A DNA stretch of 64,000 bases from Ralstonia sp. NFACC01. GTDB taxonomy: Bacteria > Pseudomonadota > Gammaproteobacteria > Burkholderiales > Burkholderiaceae. Of this stretch, positions 48,158 to 58,700 are shown piece by piece; position 1 is the first letter of the stretch, and each line of letters begins with the position of its first letter. The position numbers and the translations under genes were made by a program. Location: NCBI RefSeq assembly GCF_900115545.1, contig NZ_FOWV01000002.1:558001-622000 (forward strand). Direction: 5' to 3'. Below the pieces are notes generated by a model, which made no database searches, was not told where the DNA came from, and worked only from the letters and a program-made list of their open reading frames with translations.

Positions 48158-49699
48158 ATGAACCAGCGTGCGAAGACGCTCCGGCTGGTGCTGGGCGATC
48201 AGCTCAATCCGCGGCATTCGTGGTTTGCGCAGGTGGACGATGACGTGGTTTACGTGCTGATGGAGGTGCGGCAGGAAACCGACTACGTGCTGCATCACGC
48301 GCAAAAGATTCTCGCCATCTTTGCAGCCATGCGCGACTTTGCACGCTGTCTGCGAGCAGGTGGCCACCGCGTGCGCTATGTGGCGATCGACGATGAAAGC
48401 AACCGCCAGTCCCTGACCGAGAATCTCGCCGCGCTGGCCGGACACTACGGCGCCGAGCGGGTGGAGTGGCAATCCCCGGACGAGTGGCGCGTGGATGCAC
48501 AGTTGCGCGAATGGGCGCAAGCGCAGTCGCTATCCACGTGCGAAGTCGACACCGAACACTTCCTCACGAGCCGGCATGATCTGGCCGCCATGTTTGCAGG
48601 CCGCAAACAGTGGCTGATGGAGCGGTTCTATCGGGAGATGCGTCGCCGCTTCAACGTGCTGCTCGACGACACAGGTGGACCGGAAAGCGGGCAATGGAAT
48701 TTCGATCATGACAATCGGAAGCCGTGGCGCGGCACGCCCCCCGAACCTGCCGACGCGCGCCCCGTGCATGACCACCAAGCGTTGTGGCGCACGGTGGAAC
48801 GCAGCGGCGTGAAATCGTTCGGCGACCCGCAGGCCAGTGAGTTTCGGTGGCCTGTGAACCGCACGGAAGCGCTGGTTTGCCTTGACGCATTTATCGAACA
48901 GACGCTGCCGCACTTTGGCGATTTTGAAGACGCCATGAGTAGCAGCCACCAGCGGCTATTCCACTCGCTGCTGTCTTTCTCACTCAACGTGAAGATGCTG
49001 AATCCGCGCGAGGTGATCGACCGGGCAGAGGCAGCGTATCGGCATGGCAAGGCCCCGTTGCCTGCAGTGGAGGGGTTCATCCGTCAGATTCTGGGCTGGA
49101 GGGAATATGTACGCGGCATCTATTGGGCGCAGATGCCCGGATACGCGTCGTGCAACGTGCTGAACCATGATGCGCCGCTGCCATCATGGTTCTGGAGCGG
49201 AAAGACCCAGATGCGCTGCCTGCAATTGGCGATTGGCCAGTCGCTGCAAACCGCCCACGCCCATCACATTCAACGTCTCATGGTGATCGGCAACTTTGCC
49301 CTGCTGGCAGGACTCTCACCTGGCGAGGTGCACCGCTGGTATCTCGGTGTGTATATCGATGCGTTCGAATGGGTGGAGCTGCCGAATACGGTCGGCATGA
49401 GCCAGTGGGCAGACGGCGGGCGTATTGCCACCAAGCCGTATGTCAGCAGTGCTGCTTACCTGTCGCGCATGAGCGATTACTGCAAGGGCTGCCACTACGA
49501 CAGCAAGCAGCGTGTCGGAGAGCGCGCTTGCCCTTACAACGCGTTGTACTGGGATTTTTTCGCGCGCCACATCGAGGTGTTCGGCCGCAACCCGCGCTTA
49601 GCGATGGTGTATCGGCAGCTCGCCAAGATGGACACCGACGAGCGCGATGCCTTACGCGCGCGGGCGACCGAGCTGCGCGCGCGGCTGGAGGCGTTATGA
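48158..49699 (+). CDS. Cryptochrome/photolyase with FeS cluster (PhrB-type, (6-4) photolyase-like)
   Basis: Light-driven DNA repair flavoprotein of 513 residues, deoxyribodipyrimidine photolyase-related family. FeS-cluster cysteines are at C354 (MRCLQL), C442 and C445 (DYCKGCHY) and C458 (ERACPYN); their spacing matches that known for the bacterial (6-4) photolyase PhrB. The N-terminal LVLGDQLNPRHSW and ILGWREYVRGIYW are also family marks. It uses FAD and probably a lumazine antenna. Overlaps the next gene by 4 bp. Confidence 0.96.
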   Translation: MNQRAKTLRLVLGDQLNPRHSWFAQVDDDVVYVLMEVRQETDYVLHHAQKILAIFAAMRDFARCLRAGGHRVRYVAIDDESNRQSLTENLAALAGHYGAERVEWQSPDEWRVDAQLREWAQAQSLSTCEVDTEHFLTSRHDLAAMFAGRKQWLMERFYREMRRRFNVLLDDTGGPESGQWNFDHDNRKPWRGTPPEPADARPVHDHQALWRTVERSGVKSFGDPQASEFRWPVNRTEALVCLDAFIEQTLPHFGDFEDAMSSSHQRLFHSLLSFSLNVKMLNPREVIDRAEAAYRHGKAPLPAVEGFIRQILGWREYVRGIYWAQMPGYASCNVLNHDAPLPSWFWSGKTQMRCLQLAIGQSLQTAHAHHIQRLMVIGNFALLAGLSPGEVHRWYLGVYIDAFEWVELPNTVGMSQWADGGRIATKPYVSSAAYLSRMSDYCKGCHYDSKQRVGERACPYNALYWDFFARHIEVFGRNPRLAMVYRQLAKMDTDERDALRARATELRARLEAL

Positions 49700-50682
49700 C
49701 GGATGCGACGGCGCGCAGCGCTCAGCCACAATCAGGAACTCAACCTGGCTTGCGCATCTTGTTGACTGGCGGCACCGGATTGATCGGGCGAGCGCTTTGC
49801 CACCAGTGGCACGCGCAGGGGCACGATCTGGTGGTCTGGAGCCGCACGCCTGAGCGCGTATCTCGGCTGTGCGCCGGTGCGCACGGTGTCGCAACGCTGC
49901 GAGAGCTGGATGCTGCGGCGCCCTTTGATGCGGTGATCAATCTGGCGGGCGCGCCGATTGCCGATCGCCCATGGACGGCTCAGCGGCGGAAGGTGCTATG
50001 GCGCAGCCGGGTCGACCTGACGCGGGAACTCGTGGATTGGCTGGGCCGCAGCGTGCAGCGTCCTCGCGTGCTTGTTTCCGGATCTGCCGCCGGCTGGTAC
50101 GGAGACCGAGGGCAGGAGCCGCTGGATGAAGCCAGCCCCCCTGGCGAGCGCGACTTCGGCAGTCAGCTGTGCGTCGCATGGGAGGAGGAAGCCCGCTGTG
50201 CGGAAGGGCTGGGCATGCGCGTCGTCTTGCTGCGCACGGCGCCCGTGCTGGCGAGTGATGGCGGCATGTTGCCCAGGCTGCGTCTGCCGTTCAGCATGGG
50301 ACTTGGCGGACGACTCGGCAGCGGCCAGCAGTGGATGCCGTGGATCCATCTTGACGACGTAGTGGGCCTGATCGATTTCCTCTTGCACCGCACCGATTGC
50401 AAGGGCGCCTTCAATGCATGTGCGCCGCATCTCGTCAGAAATGCGGACTTTGCCCGCACGCTGGCGGCTACGCTGCGCCGGCCGATGTTCTTGTCTGTTC
50501 CCGCGTGGACATTGCTGATAGCGCTGGGCGAAATGTCAGTGTTGCTGCTGGGCAGCCAACACCTGCAGCCCAGGCGAGCCATGGAGGCCGGCTATCCGTT
50601 TCGCTTTCCGCATCTTGAAGCGGCATTGGGTTGCCTGTTGGGGCGCGAGAGACATCCCGCTACCCGACGCCCCGCAGAATGA
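49696..50682 (+). CDS. TIGR01777 family NAD(P)-dependent epimerase (YfcH-like)
   Basis: A 328-residue extended short-chain dehydrogenase. The Rossmann motif ILLTGGTGLIGRAL begins near residue 21; further marks are INLAGAPIADRPWTAQRR and SGSAAGWYGDRG. TIGR01777 proteins recur with photolyases and lipocalins in light clusters; the substrate is unknown. Start and photolyase stop overlap (ATGA). Last gene of the row. Confidence 0.92.
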   Translation: MTDATARSAQPQSGTQPGLRILLTGGTGLIGRALCHQWHAQGHDLVVWSRTPERVSRLCAGAHGVATLRELDAAAPFDAVINLAGAPIADRPWTAQRRKVLWRSRVDLTRELVDWLGRSVQRPRVLVSGSAAGWYGDRGQEPLDEASPPGERDFGSQLCVAWEEEARCAEGLGMRVVLLRTAPVLASDGGMLPRLRLPFSMGLGGRLGSGQQWMPWIHLDDVVGLIDFLLHRTDCKGAFNACAPHLVRNADFARTLAATLRRPMFLSVPAWTLLIALGEMSVLLLGSQHLQPRRAMEAGYPFRFPHLEAALGCLLGRERHPATRRPAE

Positions 50683-50757
50683 CTCCAGCGGCGGGCATCG
50701 CGCCCGCAGCGCATAGCCGGGTAGCGACCGGTGCCCGAAGGCTCCCGGCCATTTTCG

Positions 50758-51417
50758 TCAGGCCTGCCGCAGGTTGCGCGACGTGACCGCTACCGTGGTG
50801 GGGGATTCAGCCAGCGCCACAAAGCGGCGCGTTGCGCCATCCAGCGCATCGATGCTGCCCGTTTCGATGTCATACACCCAGCCGTGCAGATTCATGCGGC
50901 CCTGCTCCAGCGCCAGTGCTACCGACGGGTGCGTGCGCAGGTTAGCCAGCTGTGCGATCACGTTTTCGCGAACCAGGCCGTCCAGCTTGGCGCGAGGCGA
51001 GTCGAACGTATGCGCGGCGTTGATGACCTTGGCGGAGTCGGAGTGGCGCAGCCAGTTGGCCACGGCGGGCAGATGGTCAAGGCAGGTGCAACGGGAGATC
51101 GCGCCCATTGCGCCGCAGTCGGAGTGGCCGCAGATCACGATGTCCTGCACGCCCAGCACAGCCACCGCATATTCAACCGTTGCAGACACGCCGCCCGGTT
51201 CAGGACCGTACGACGGCACGATGTTGCCCGCGTTGCGGATGACAAACAGTTCACCGGGTTCACGTTGTGTGAGCAGCTCCGGAACGACGCGGCTGTCCGA
51301 GCAGGTCACGAACAGGGCCTTGGGGTTCTGTGATGTCGCAAGTTGTTTGAAAAGCTCTACCCGTTGCGGATAGATGTCGCGCTGAAAGCGCAGGAAACCG
51401 TCAATGATGTCGCGCAT
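50758..51417 (-). CDS. Beta-class carbonic anhydrase
   Basis: Interconverts CO2 and bicarbonate with a zinc ion. The 219-residue protein has the beta-class ligands in [12 protein letters not shown] and [11 protein letters not shown], with the Asp-Arg dyad. The ATG at 51417 follows GGAGAAC; the longer frame to 51591 is not supported. It converges with the epimerase gene. Confidence 0.95.
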   Translation of the reverse strand: MRDIIDGFLRFQRDIYPQRVELFKQLATSQNPKALFVTCSDSRVVPELLTQREPGELFVIRNAGNIVPSYGPEPGGVSATVEYAVAVLGVQDIVICGHSDCGAMGAISRCTCLDHLPAVANWLRHSDSAKVINAAHTFDSPRAKLDGLVRENVIAQLANLRTHPSVALALEQGRMNLHGWVYDIETGSIDALDGATRRFVALAESPTTVAVTSRNLRQA

Positions 51418-51798
51418 GGCGTTCTCCACGTTCAATGGTCGGATGCCGGGGCGGTCGTAGGGGGCGCGCGTCCCGGCACGTTCGCCATTTTCGTCGATAT
51501 CGCACGGAATAAGAATGTCTCCGTACGGATCACAGGGCCATGGCGCGGATACGTCCGTGGGGCAAGCGAAGTCGACCGCCGCGCAGGGCACATCGATCGG
51601 AGCCCCGATGGGTCGTCTCTTTGCGAATCCATGCTGGACAGTGCATCCAGCGCGAGCATGCCCGCGTATATGGTCGAGCCCATTGTCTTCACCTTGAACG
51701 TGTATGCGCCTTCAATTGTTCCGTATCCCACCACGCATGTGCGGCGTTGGCCGCTATCCGTGTGTTCGCTCGGCTTCGGTGTCGCATGGAGGTCGTCG
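51418..51798. other. Divergent intergenic region without a supported gene
   Basis: About 380 bp between the carbonic anhydrase and the alpha/beta hydrolase genes. Frames are open on both strands but they are extensions of neighbours or lack ribosome sites. No clear operator seen. Confidence 0.5.
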
Positions 51799-52659
51799 AT
51801 GCCTGGTGTGACGCGCCGAGCATGGATGGCAGCCGCCTTGGCGAACCTTGCCGGCTGTTCTGCCCTGGATGTCCTGAATGCGGTGTCCAAGTCCGACGCA
51901 AGCTTGCCAGCGCTGGGTCTGGCCTACGGCCCACACTCACGCCAAAGGCTGGACGTTTATCGACCTGTCCGCCCGATGGAAGGGCCGCCTCGTGCGGTTG
52001 TGTTCTTCTATGGCGGGTCGTGGCGCGACGGCGACCGCAAGGATTATGCATTCGTAGGTGAAGCGTTGGCTGCCGCTGGGGCGCTTGCGATGGTTGCCGA
52101 CTACCGGCTGTATCCGGAGGTGCGCTACCCAGACTTCCTGCTGGACTGCGCAGCCGCCACGGCTTTCGCGCGGCGGTGGCTGGATCGGCAGGGCCATGCC
52201 GGCGCGCGCCTGTTCGTCGCGGGGCACAGCGCGGGCGCCTACAACGCAGCAATGTTGGCAACCGATAGCCGCTGGCTGGCGGCGCAGGGTCTGCGCATCG
52301 AAACGCTGTCGGGCTGGATCGGCATGGCTGGCCCCTACAACTTCCTTCCGATTCAGGCGGCTGATGTGAAACCGGTGTTCAACCATCCGAACGAAACAGC
52401 CGATAGCCAGCCGCTGTTCCACGTCAGCCAGGGATGGTTGCCTCCTGCATTGCTGCTCACCGGGGAGCACGATGCCTACGTGGATGTCCGGCGAAATACG
52501 CTGTCACTCGCCGAACGTCTGATGGAGTATCGCCACCCGGTGGAGCTCAAGGTTTATCCACGGCTGGACCATAAAACGCTTGTGGCCGCGCTGGCTTCGC
52601 CGCTTCAGTTTCTGGGGCCTGTGCTTTCCGATGTGGCTCGCTTCGTGGCCAGCACCTGA
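51799..52659 (+). CDS. Alpha/beta hydrolase lipoprotein (esterase/lipase-like)
   Basis: A 286-residue predicted lipoprotein. The N-terminus has a signal peptide with lipobox LAGC at about residue 17-20. The hydrolase part carries VVFFYGGSWRDGD (HGG-like oxyanion loop, with YGG in place of HGG), the nucleophile GHSAGAYNAA, an acid in TGEHDAYV, and a late DH histidine (LDHKTL), typical of the Est/hormone-sensitive-lipase-like esterases. GGAGG lies 6 bases before the ATG at 51799. Substrate unknown; a membrane-anchored esterase is likely. Confidence 0.88.
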   Translation: MPGVTRRAWMAAALANLAGCSALDVLNAVSKSDASLPALGLAYGPHSRQRLDVYRPVRPMEGPPRAVVFFYGGSWRDGDRKDYAFVGEALAAAGALAMVADYRLYPEVRYPDFLLDCAAATAFARRWLDRQGHAGARLFVAGHSAGAYNAAMLATDSRWLAAQGLRIETLSGWIGMAGPYNFLPIQAADVKPVFNHPNETADSQPLFHVSQGWLPPALLLTGEHDAYVDVRRNTLSLAERLMEYRHPVELKVYPRLDHKTLVAALASPLQFLGPVLSDVARFVAST

Positions 52660-52693
52660 ACGCGCCACGCAGCATTGCGGCGGGCAGGCGCGC

Positions 52694-52723
52694 ATGCCGT
52701 CGATGCTCTCGGCTCGACGGCAT
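52694..52723. terminator. Perfect 10-bp hairpin between converging genes
   Basis: ATGCCGTCGA / TCGACGGCAT with a 10-base loop, between the hydrolase stop (52659) and the giant gene stop (52777). No T-tract, so a terminator role, perhaps for both directions, is only inferred. Confidence 0.45.
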
Positions 52724-52776
52724 AGGGCGGCCGCGTCGCCCCCGCGGCCGGTGGGAACCCGACTCGGCCACGCGGC

Positions 52777-55700
52777 TCACGGCACGATCACGATAGGCTC
52801 GTCCGGGTGGATCAGTCCGACATTGCGATGTGCGAACTGTGGGTTGATCTGCAGCAACTGCGCCAAGGCTGCCTCGACCTGCTGCTCATCCGACATGGAC
52901 TGGCGCTGCGCATCGGAGACGTGCGCCTCGTGCAACAGCGGCGTGCGATACCGGTCGGCAATGCCGTTGAGCGTATCGCCCTGCTGCACCACGTACTCGG
53001 AATGCGTGGGTTGCGGGGTGGCCGGTGTGCTCGGAGGCTGACTGGTTGACGGCGCAGTCGGGCTGGCCGACGACGAAGGCGAGCTTGACGGTGAGAGCGA
53101 CGCGGACGGCGAGACCGATGGCGACGGTGACACCGAAGGCGATGCCGATGCACTCGGTGATGCACTGGGCGACGGCGTGACAGCCGATGTGCCGGGCGGG
53201 CGCTTGTTCTTGTCGTCCTGCATGAACAGCGGCTTGATCAGGTTGAATGCATACGCCGACAGCGGCAGCAGTGCTATGGCGATCTTGTGCTTGCTGACAA
53301 ACTCCGACGCATTCGGAAAGTGCGAGCTGAAGCGTGAGAGGCCGAGCGCGCCCGACGACAGCAGCATCGGCACGCCCTTGATGTAGTCGCCACCCGCCAT
53401 CTGCGCGGCGGCCAGCAGCATGCCGCCGGTGGCGGCGAGCGTATCTGCCGAGATATCGAGCCCGCGCACCGTGCGGCTGCGCTGCTCGATGTCGATGTTG
53501 CGCCCGCGCCCGAGCAGCACGCCGGTGGTGTACGCAATCGACGCTACTGTGCCGCCCGTGGGCAGCACGTACCAAATGGCCGAATCGTGCCCCAGTGTCC
53601 ACGCCTTGGCCCACATCGCATGCGCATACGAGGCGAGGCCCATACTGTAACCGCCGATGGCGATCTGCCTGCCCCAATAGCCGAGCTTGGTGCGCGGGTG
53701 GCCCAGGTGCACCTGCTGCAGCCCGGTGCCGCTGAAGATGGCCTGGATCTGTTTGACCAGATCGGCCGACACGGCTTGCGTGGCCTCACTGGACTGTGTG
53801 CGCGTGATTTCCCGATTGCCCAGGCGCTGGTAGATGTTGTGCACGCTCCAGTTGGCTTCGGCAACGAAGGTGCGCAGGCGGTCCTCAATCTTTGCCAGGT
53901 CGTCCGGCTCCGTCTTTTCCTTGTGGTTTGGCAAGGCCTTGACCAGCCGGTCGACCATCGTCTGCGTGGCCTCGCTGAAGACGCGTGGGTCCGCCCGCTC
54001 GATCGTCGCCATCGTCGCCTGATGCAGCACCTGCGCCGAGCGGCCGACCCGCAGCAGCAGCATGGAGGGGTTGCTGGCGAGCGAAATCGTAGTGGCGCCG
54101 GTGCCCGGTATGCCGATCAGTACCGCACCCATGCCCCCTACCACGGAGGCCCCAACGGTCACCGTTTCTCGCACGCTCGCGCCACCCTTGGGCTTGGCGC
54201 CCGCCACGCCAAGCGCATTGAGCTCCGCCGAGGCCTGTCTGGGTGCGGCCAGCCCCTTTTGCGCGGTCTGCGTGGTTTCCACACGCCCCGCGCTCTGCAG
54301 TTCGCCTGATGCGTCCACCGACAGCGCTTTCGCTTTCACCATGTCCTTCCAGGGAGGCAGGGGCGTGGCCGGGTTGCGAGCCGATGCCGGCAGCGCCTTG
54401 ACGCCCGCGGGGCGCGCAGCTACGCCCATCTCGGTCTTCCATTGGTCGGCAAACTGGTTGGCGCGTTTTTCTGTCGGACCCAGGCGCCGCTTGGCTTCCC
54501 ACAGCGGTTTGGCAAAGTCGATCTCGGTGGCGCGGGCGCGATTGACGAGCGCGCTCGTGTTGCCATTGAAAACGCGGTCGATGATCGCGTTGACGTCGCT
54601 GTCCGACAGGTTGTACTTCTGCTTGCCCAGCCGCGCGATCTCGGCCAGCAGTACCTGGTTCTGGGCGTCGTACTGGCTCTTGGAGGGGCGCTCGAACACA
54701 CGCGTGAGGGCGTCGTCGCCATGCAGCCGGCCCTGGGTGGGCGCGCCGTCTTGCTCAAAGCGCAGCACCATGTCGGCCACGGCGGTGTTCAGCCGTTCGT
54801 TGGCGATGGCGTCGGCGCCATTGGTGGCGTACGACAGGCCCATATGCACCCAGGGCAGCGTGGGGCGCTCCAGCACCTGTTCGACGAGCTTGGCGTTGCC
54901 GCCGCCCGGCACGGGCTCGAGCACGGTATCCCAGCCGTGGAAGCTCACCATGACGTGCGGCGCCGATACATCGGGGTGGGTGGCGCCCCACTTCTCGAGC
55001 ATCGAGAACAGCCGTACGTGGTTGTCGTACGCGTCATTGGTGCGCGCGGTGAAGTGGTCGTTGGGGCCGATGTGTGGCCGCGACGGCGCAAATTCCAGGC
55101 GGATGACCACGCCAGTCTTCGCCGACAGGTCGAGCCATTTGTCGAGATGCGACTGGTGCAGATCGTCGAGGAACAGCTTCTTCGTATCGGTGCCCTTGCC
55201 GGATTTGATCTGCGCATTCCTATGGTCGATGGTGGCGTTGCTCTCATCGATCTGCTTGGCGGCCCGCACAAAGCTCGGGTCCTGGCGCTTGCCGACAGCG
55301 GCGCGCAGCGAATACGGGTCGACCACGAGGGAGATCACCGGTATGGCGCCGCCCGTTTTTTTGATGAATGCGAGAGCCTTGGCGGGGTCGTCGCGCAGGC
55401 GATATGCCCGGCCCATCGGCGCTAGCCGTGCCTGGAGCGGAAATTCCGAACGCAGGAACGTGTTGACCATGTGCCGGTCACCTGTGGCTGCTGCCGAGTA
55501 CCGCTGTGCGATGCGTTTGCCCGCGAACGGCACGCGGCGCGACACGGTGTTGGCGGCCACGTCGCGTGCCACGCGCAGCTTGAGCTTGATCTTGCGCCAG
55601 AGCTGCGCATCGGCCATCACGACCTCGGGCGCGTGGTCCTTGACCGATTTGAATTCGACATTGCTGGCATAGGGATCGTCCTTCTTTCCGGCCAGCAGCT

Positions 55701-58700
55701 CGACCTCGTCCAGCGGGCGGGTGAGGTTGCCCAGCTTGGGTGCATCGGGCGGCAGCGCCACCGTGGTGGTGCTGGAGAGCACCGGCTGGTACACGCCAAT
55801 ATCCAGGCCGGTGCCGCTGCGCTGCCATGCCTCGAATTGATCGGGCGGCAGACGCGTGAGCAGGAAGTGGGTATCCGCGCCAAAGCTGTCGTGACCGACG
55901 GCCAGTTCCTTGGCCGGGGTGCCGTTCTGCTGCGCGGCTGCCTTGTTCCAGGCGCCATACCACGTGAGGGCGTTGCCATCAGGCTCCAGCCGGCCGGTGG
56001 GCGTATGGGCGCCCAGCTCGCCCGCGTTGTCGCCTGTCTTGTAGACGTAGATGTAGTGCGTGCCGGCTTCGAGCCAGCCTTGCTTCACCAGGTCGCGCAG
56101 GTGGACGATGTTCGGTCCGCTGTAGTCGAGCGCATGGGCGTCGGTGTCGGGCAACATGCGCGCGTTGGCGTAGCCCAGAGCGGAGGCTTCCAGCGGTGTG
56201 CCGGTGGTGACGGGCTCCTCCAGCGTGCGCTGCCGCCATTGCAGAAGCTGCGCAGCGCGCCCGCGCAGGAAGCCGCCGTTGGCCTGTCGGTTCAGTGTGG
56301 TGGTCGCCTGTGCAATTTCGCCCGGCTTGAAGGCCGGCATGCCGTATTCGGCCCGCTTCCATAGCGTGCGCGGCTCCAGGAAGCCGCCCAGTTCCTTGAC
56401 CGTCTCGGGCTGCACCGAGCTGACCACGAACCGTACGCCGCGCGGCGCGCTGCGCAGTGTGCGTGCGCCGTGCGTCTGCTGCTTGGCAAAGGCGGCTTCG
56501 AGGCTGCGTTCGGGCACGGTGGCGCCGTCCATCGGTGCATCCACGTGGTATGTCCACGTGCCGTCGGTACCGCGCTTGGCATGGCCCTTCGGGGCACCGC
56601 CTTTCTTGTCGATGACGTAGATGATGTTGTCGTCCTTCGCGGCGCTGGTCGCCTCTTGCACGCTCTTGTAGCGCTTGGCCCCACCAAGCTGCTGGATATG
56701 GTCGACCACCTCGGTGTCGATCTTGTCGGCCGCAGGCGAGAGCACATGAGAACCCTCATCGCCATTGATGCGCGATGGGCCGCCAAAGGCCTGCAACCGC
56801 TCGTACGACACGGGGCTGATGTAGAAGTCGACGCCCTTGCGTGCGGTGTGCATGGCTGAGTTGTCGCCACGCACGGCGCGCTTGACGATCTTGGGGACGT
56901 TGCTGCCACGTACGGCCTGGGGCGGCGCGAAGGTGCCGTCGTCGCGCAGTTGCGTGGTCGCGATGATGACGGGCGTGCCGTCCGGCTGGCTGGTGCCCTT
57001 GAGCGCGATCAGGACGGTGTTGCTGCCCGCCTTGTTGGCCAGATCGCTCAGCCTGGGCACCTCGGCGCCGGGCACGTGCCGCAATGTCCGCAAGTCTTTC
57101 ACATCGAGCCATTCGGCAGCCTGCGCCGCTTTTTGGGCGCCCGACGCTGTCGCCGGCGCTGGCATGTGCGGTGTGCCGGGCGCGTCGCCGTTCCAGTGCG
57201 AGGCGTAGTACTGCACGTAGGTCTGGTCTGGCGCGACGGACGTGCGCATGCTCGCCATGGTCTGCGCCAGGCGCAGGTAGGCCTCGGGGTTGTTCGCATC
57301 CCACTGCGCGTAGGCCTGTTCCAGGGGCTGCGGCATCTGCGCGCGGGCGCCGATGTCTACACCGGTTGCGGCCAGCACCTCGTCGCGGACGTTGAACGCG
57401 TTGCCCTGCGCGCTGGCCTCGCCGGCGAGCAAGGTCTGCACGAAGCTGCCCTCGCTGTGGTGTTGCAGGCCCTGCAGATCGAGTTCGGCCTTCACAGCGT
57501 GGTCGGCCTCATGGCTCAGCGTGTAGACCAGCGCGCCGGCGTCGGGCGCGTTGGCGTCAAGCGTGATGGTCTTGCGCTCGGTATCCACCGCAGAGCCGCG
57601 GTTGCTGTGTCCGAGGCGCACCGTCCAGCCCGCGTCGTGCAGCAGGCGCAATTGGCGCGTGAGCGTGTCGGAGGCGCCAATCAATGCGTGGGCGCTGGGC
57701 GGCAGCGGTGCGCCACCAAACGACATCGTCACGCGGTCGGCCGGCGTGGTCTGGTATGTGCCGTCGTGGGGGCGGTATTGCGTGCCGGTGCCGCTGTAAT
57801 CGGGCGAGCCGGCCGGGCGTGACACGGGGCCGCCGAGGTTGCGCGCGGGGTTGGCGGGGTCGATGCCGATTTCGGCAAAGCGCCGGCTGGTGGCTTTCTG
57901 CAGCGCGGCGCTGTAATCGAACGGTACGCCGTATTGCGCCGCGGCCTGCTGGGCCAGCACGGTGTCGTGCTGGGCCAAGGAGATTGCGTAGGCGCGGATG
58001 CCGCCAAAGCTCTGTTCCGGGCTGGGTGTGCGGCCGATGTCGGAGGTGCCAAATTGTGTGTTGCCGGCGGCAAATCTGTCGATGGCGCTGAGCAACCGGT
58101 CGACCATCGCAGGGGTCGGTTCCGCTGCGGTGGACACGCCGCGCAGCTGCGCCTCGGTCATCGACGGCACCGTGTCGTGGAAGTAGTCCGGATGCTGCTG
58201 TTGGTAATGCCGCAACGCCTCCACCACGCGGTCCACGGCCGCGCGGTCGGTGGCATACACGACGATGTTGTCGGCGCGCGGGCCGGCGGCGTCAGGGCCG
58301 GCCGCCTTGGCCGCGTAGATGCCGGGGAAGCGCCCGGGCTGGTCCACCACGCCGCGCACCAGGAAGTCGAGCACGTCGAGTACATGCGGCGTCTTTGCAT
58401 TGACATAGACGCGCTCGGTGACGGCGTCCGGGTCGACCCGGCCGTCTTCGCGCATGAAGTGATAGAACGTGGTGCGCGCGCGGCCTTCCGTCGGCATCGT
58501 GCTGTCAACGAAGGCGCCGTCGGCTTGCGACACGGTGTAGGCCCCTTCGGGACGCTGCTCTGCCAGTGCGATCAGGCGGGGAAAATAGAATTCGCCCGGC
58601 ATGGTGTCTTCCGGGCCGGTGACGCCGCCCGTGCGGGAGTACAGGCGGTACACCTGGTTATTGTTCAACGCACCCTGTGCACCGTCTGTCTGCACCCTGG

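Noticed and set aside
51343-51798. N-terminal extension of the alpha/beta hydrolase
   Set aside because: The ATG at 51799 has a GGAGG site and starts a signal peptide with lipobox; the upstream part overlaps the carbonic anhydrase gene antisense.
53060-53200. CRISPR-like short repeats
   Set aside because: Units are only about 6 bp without spacers and encode an in-frame Ser/Pro-rich stalk.
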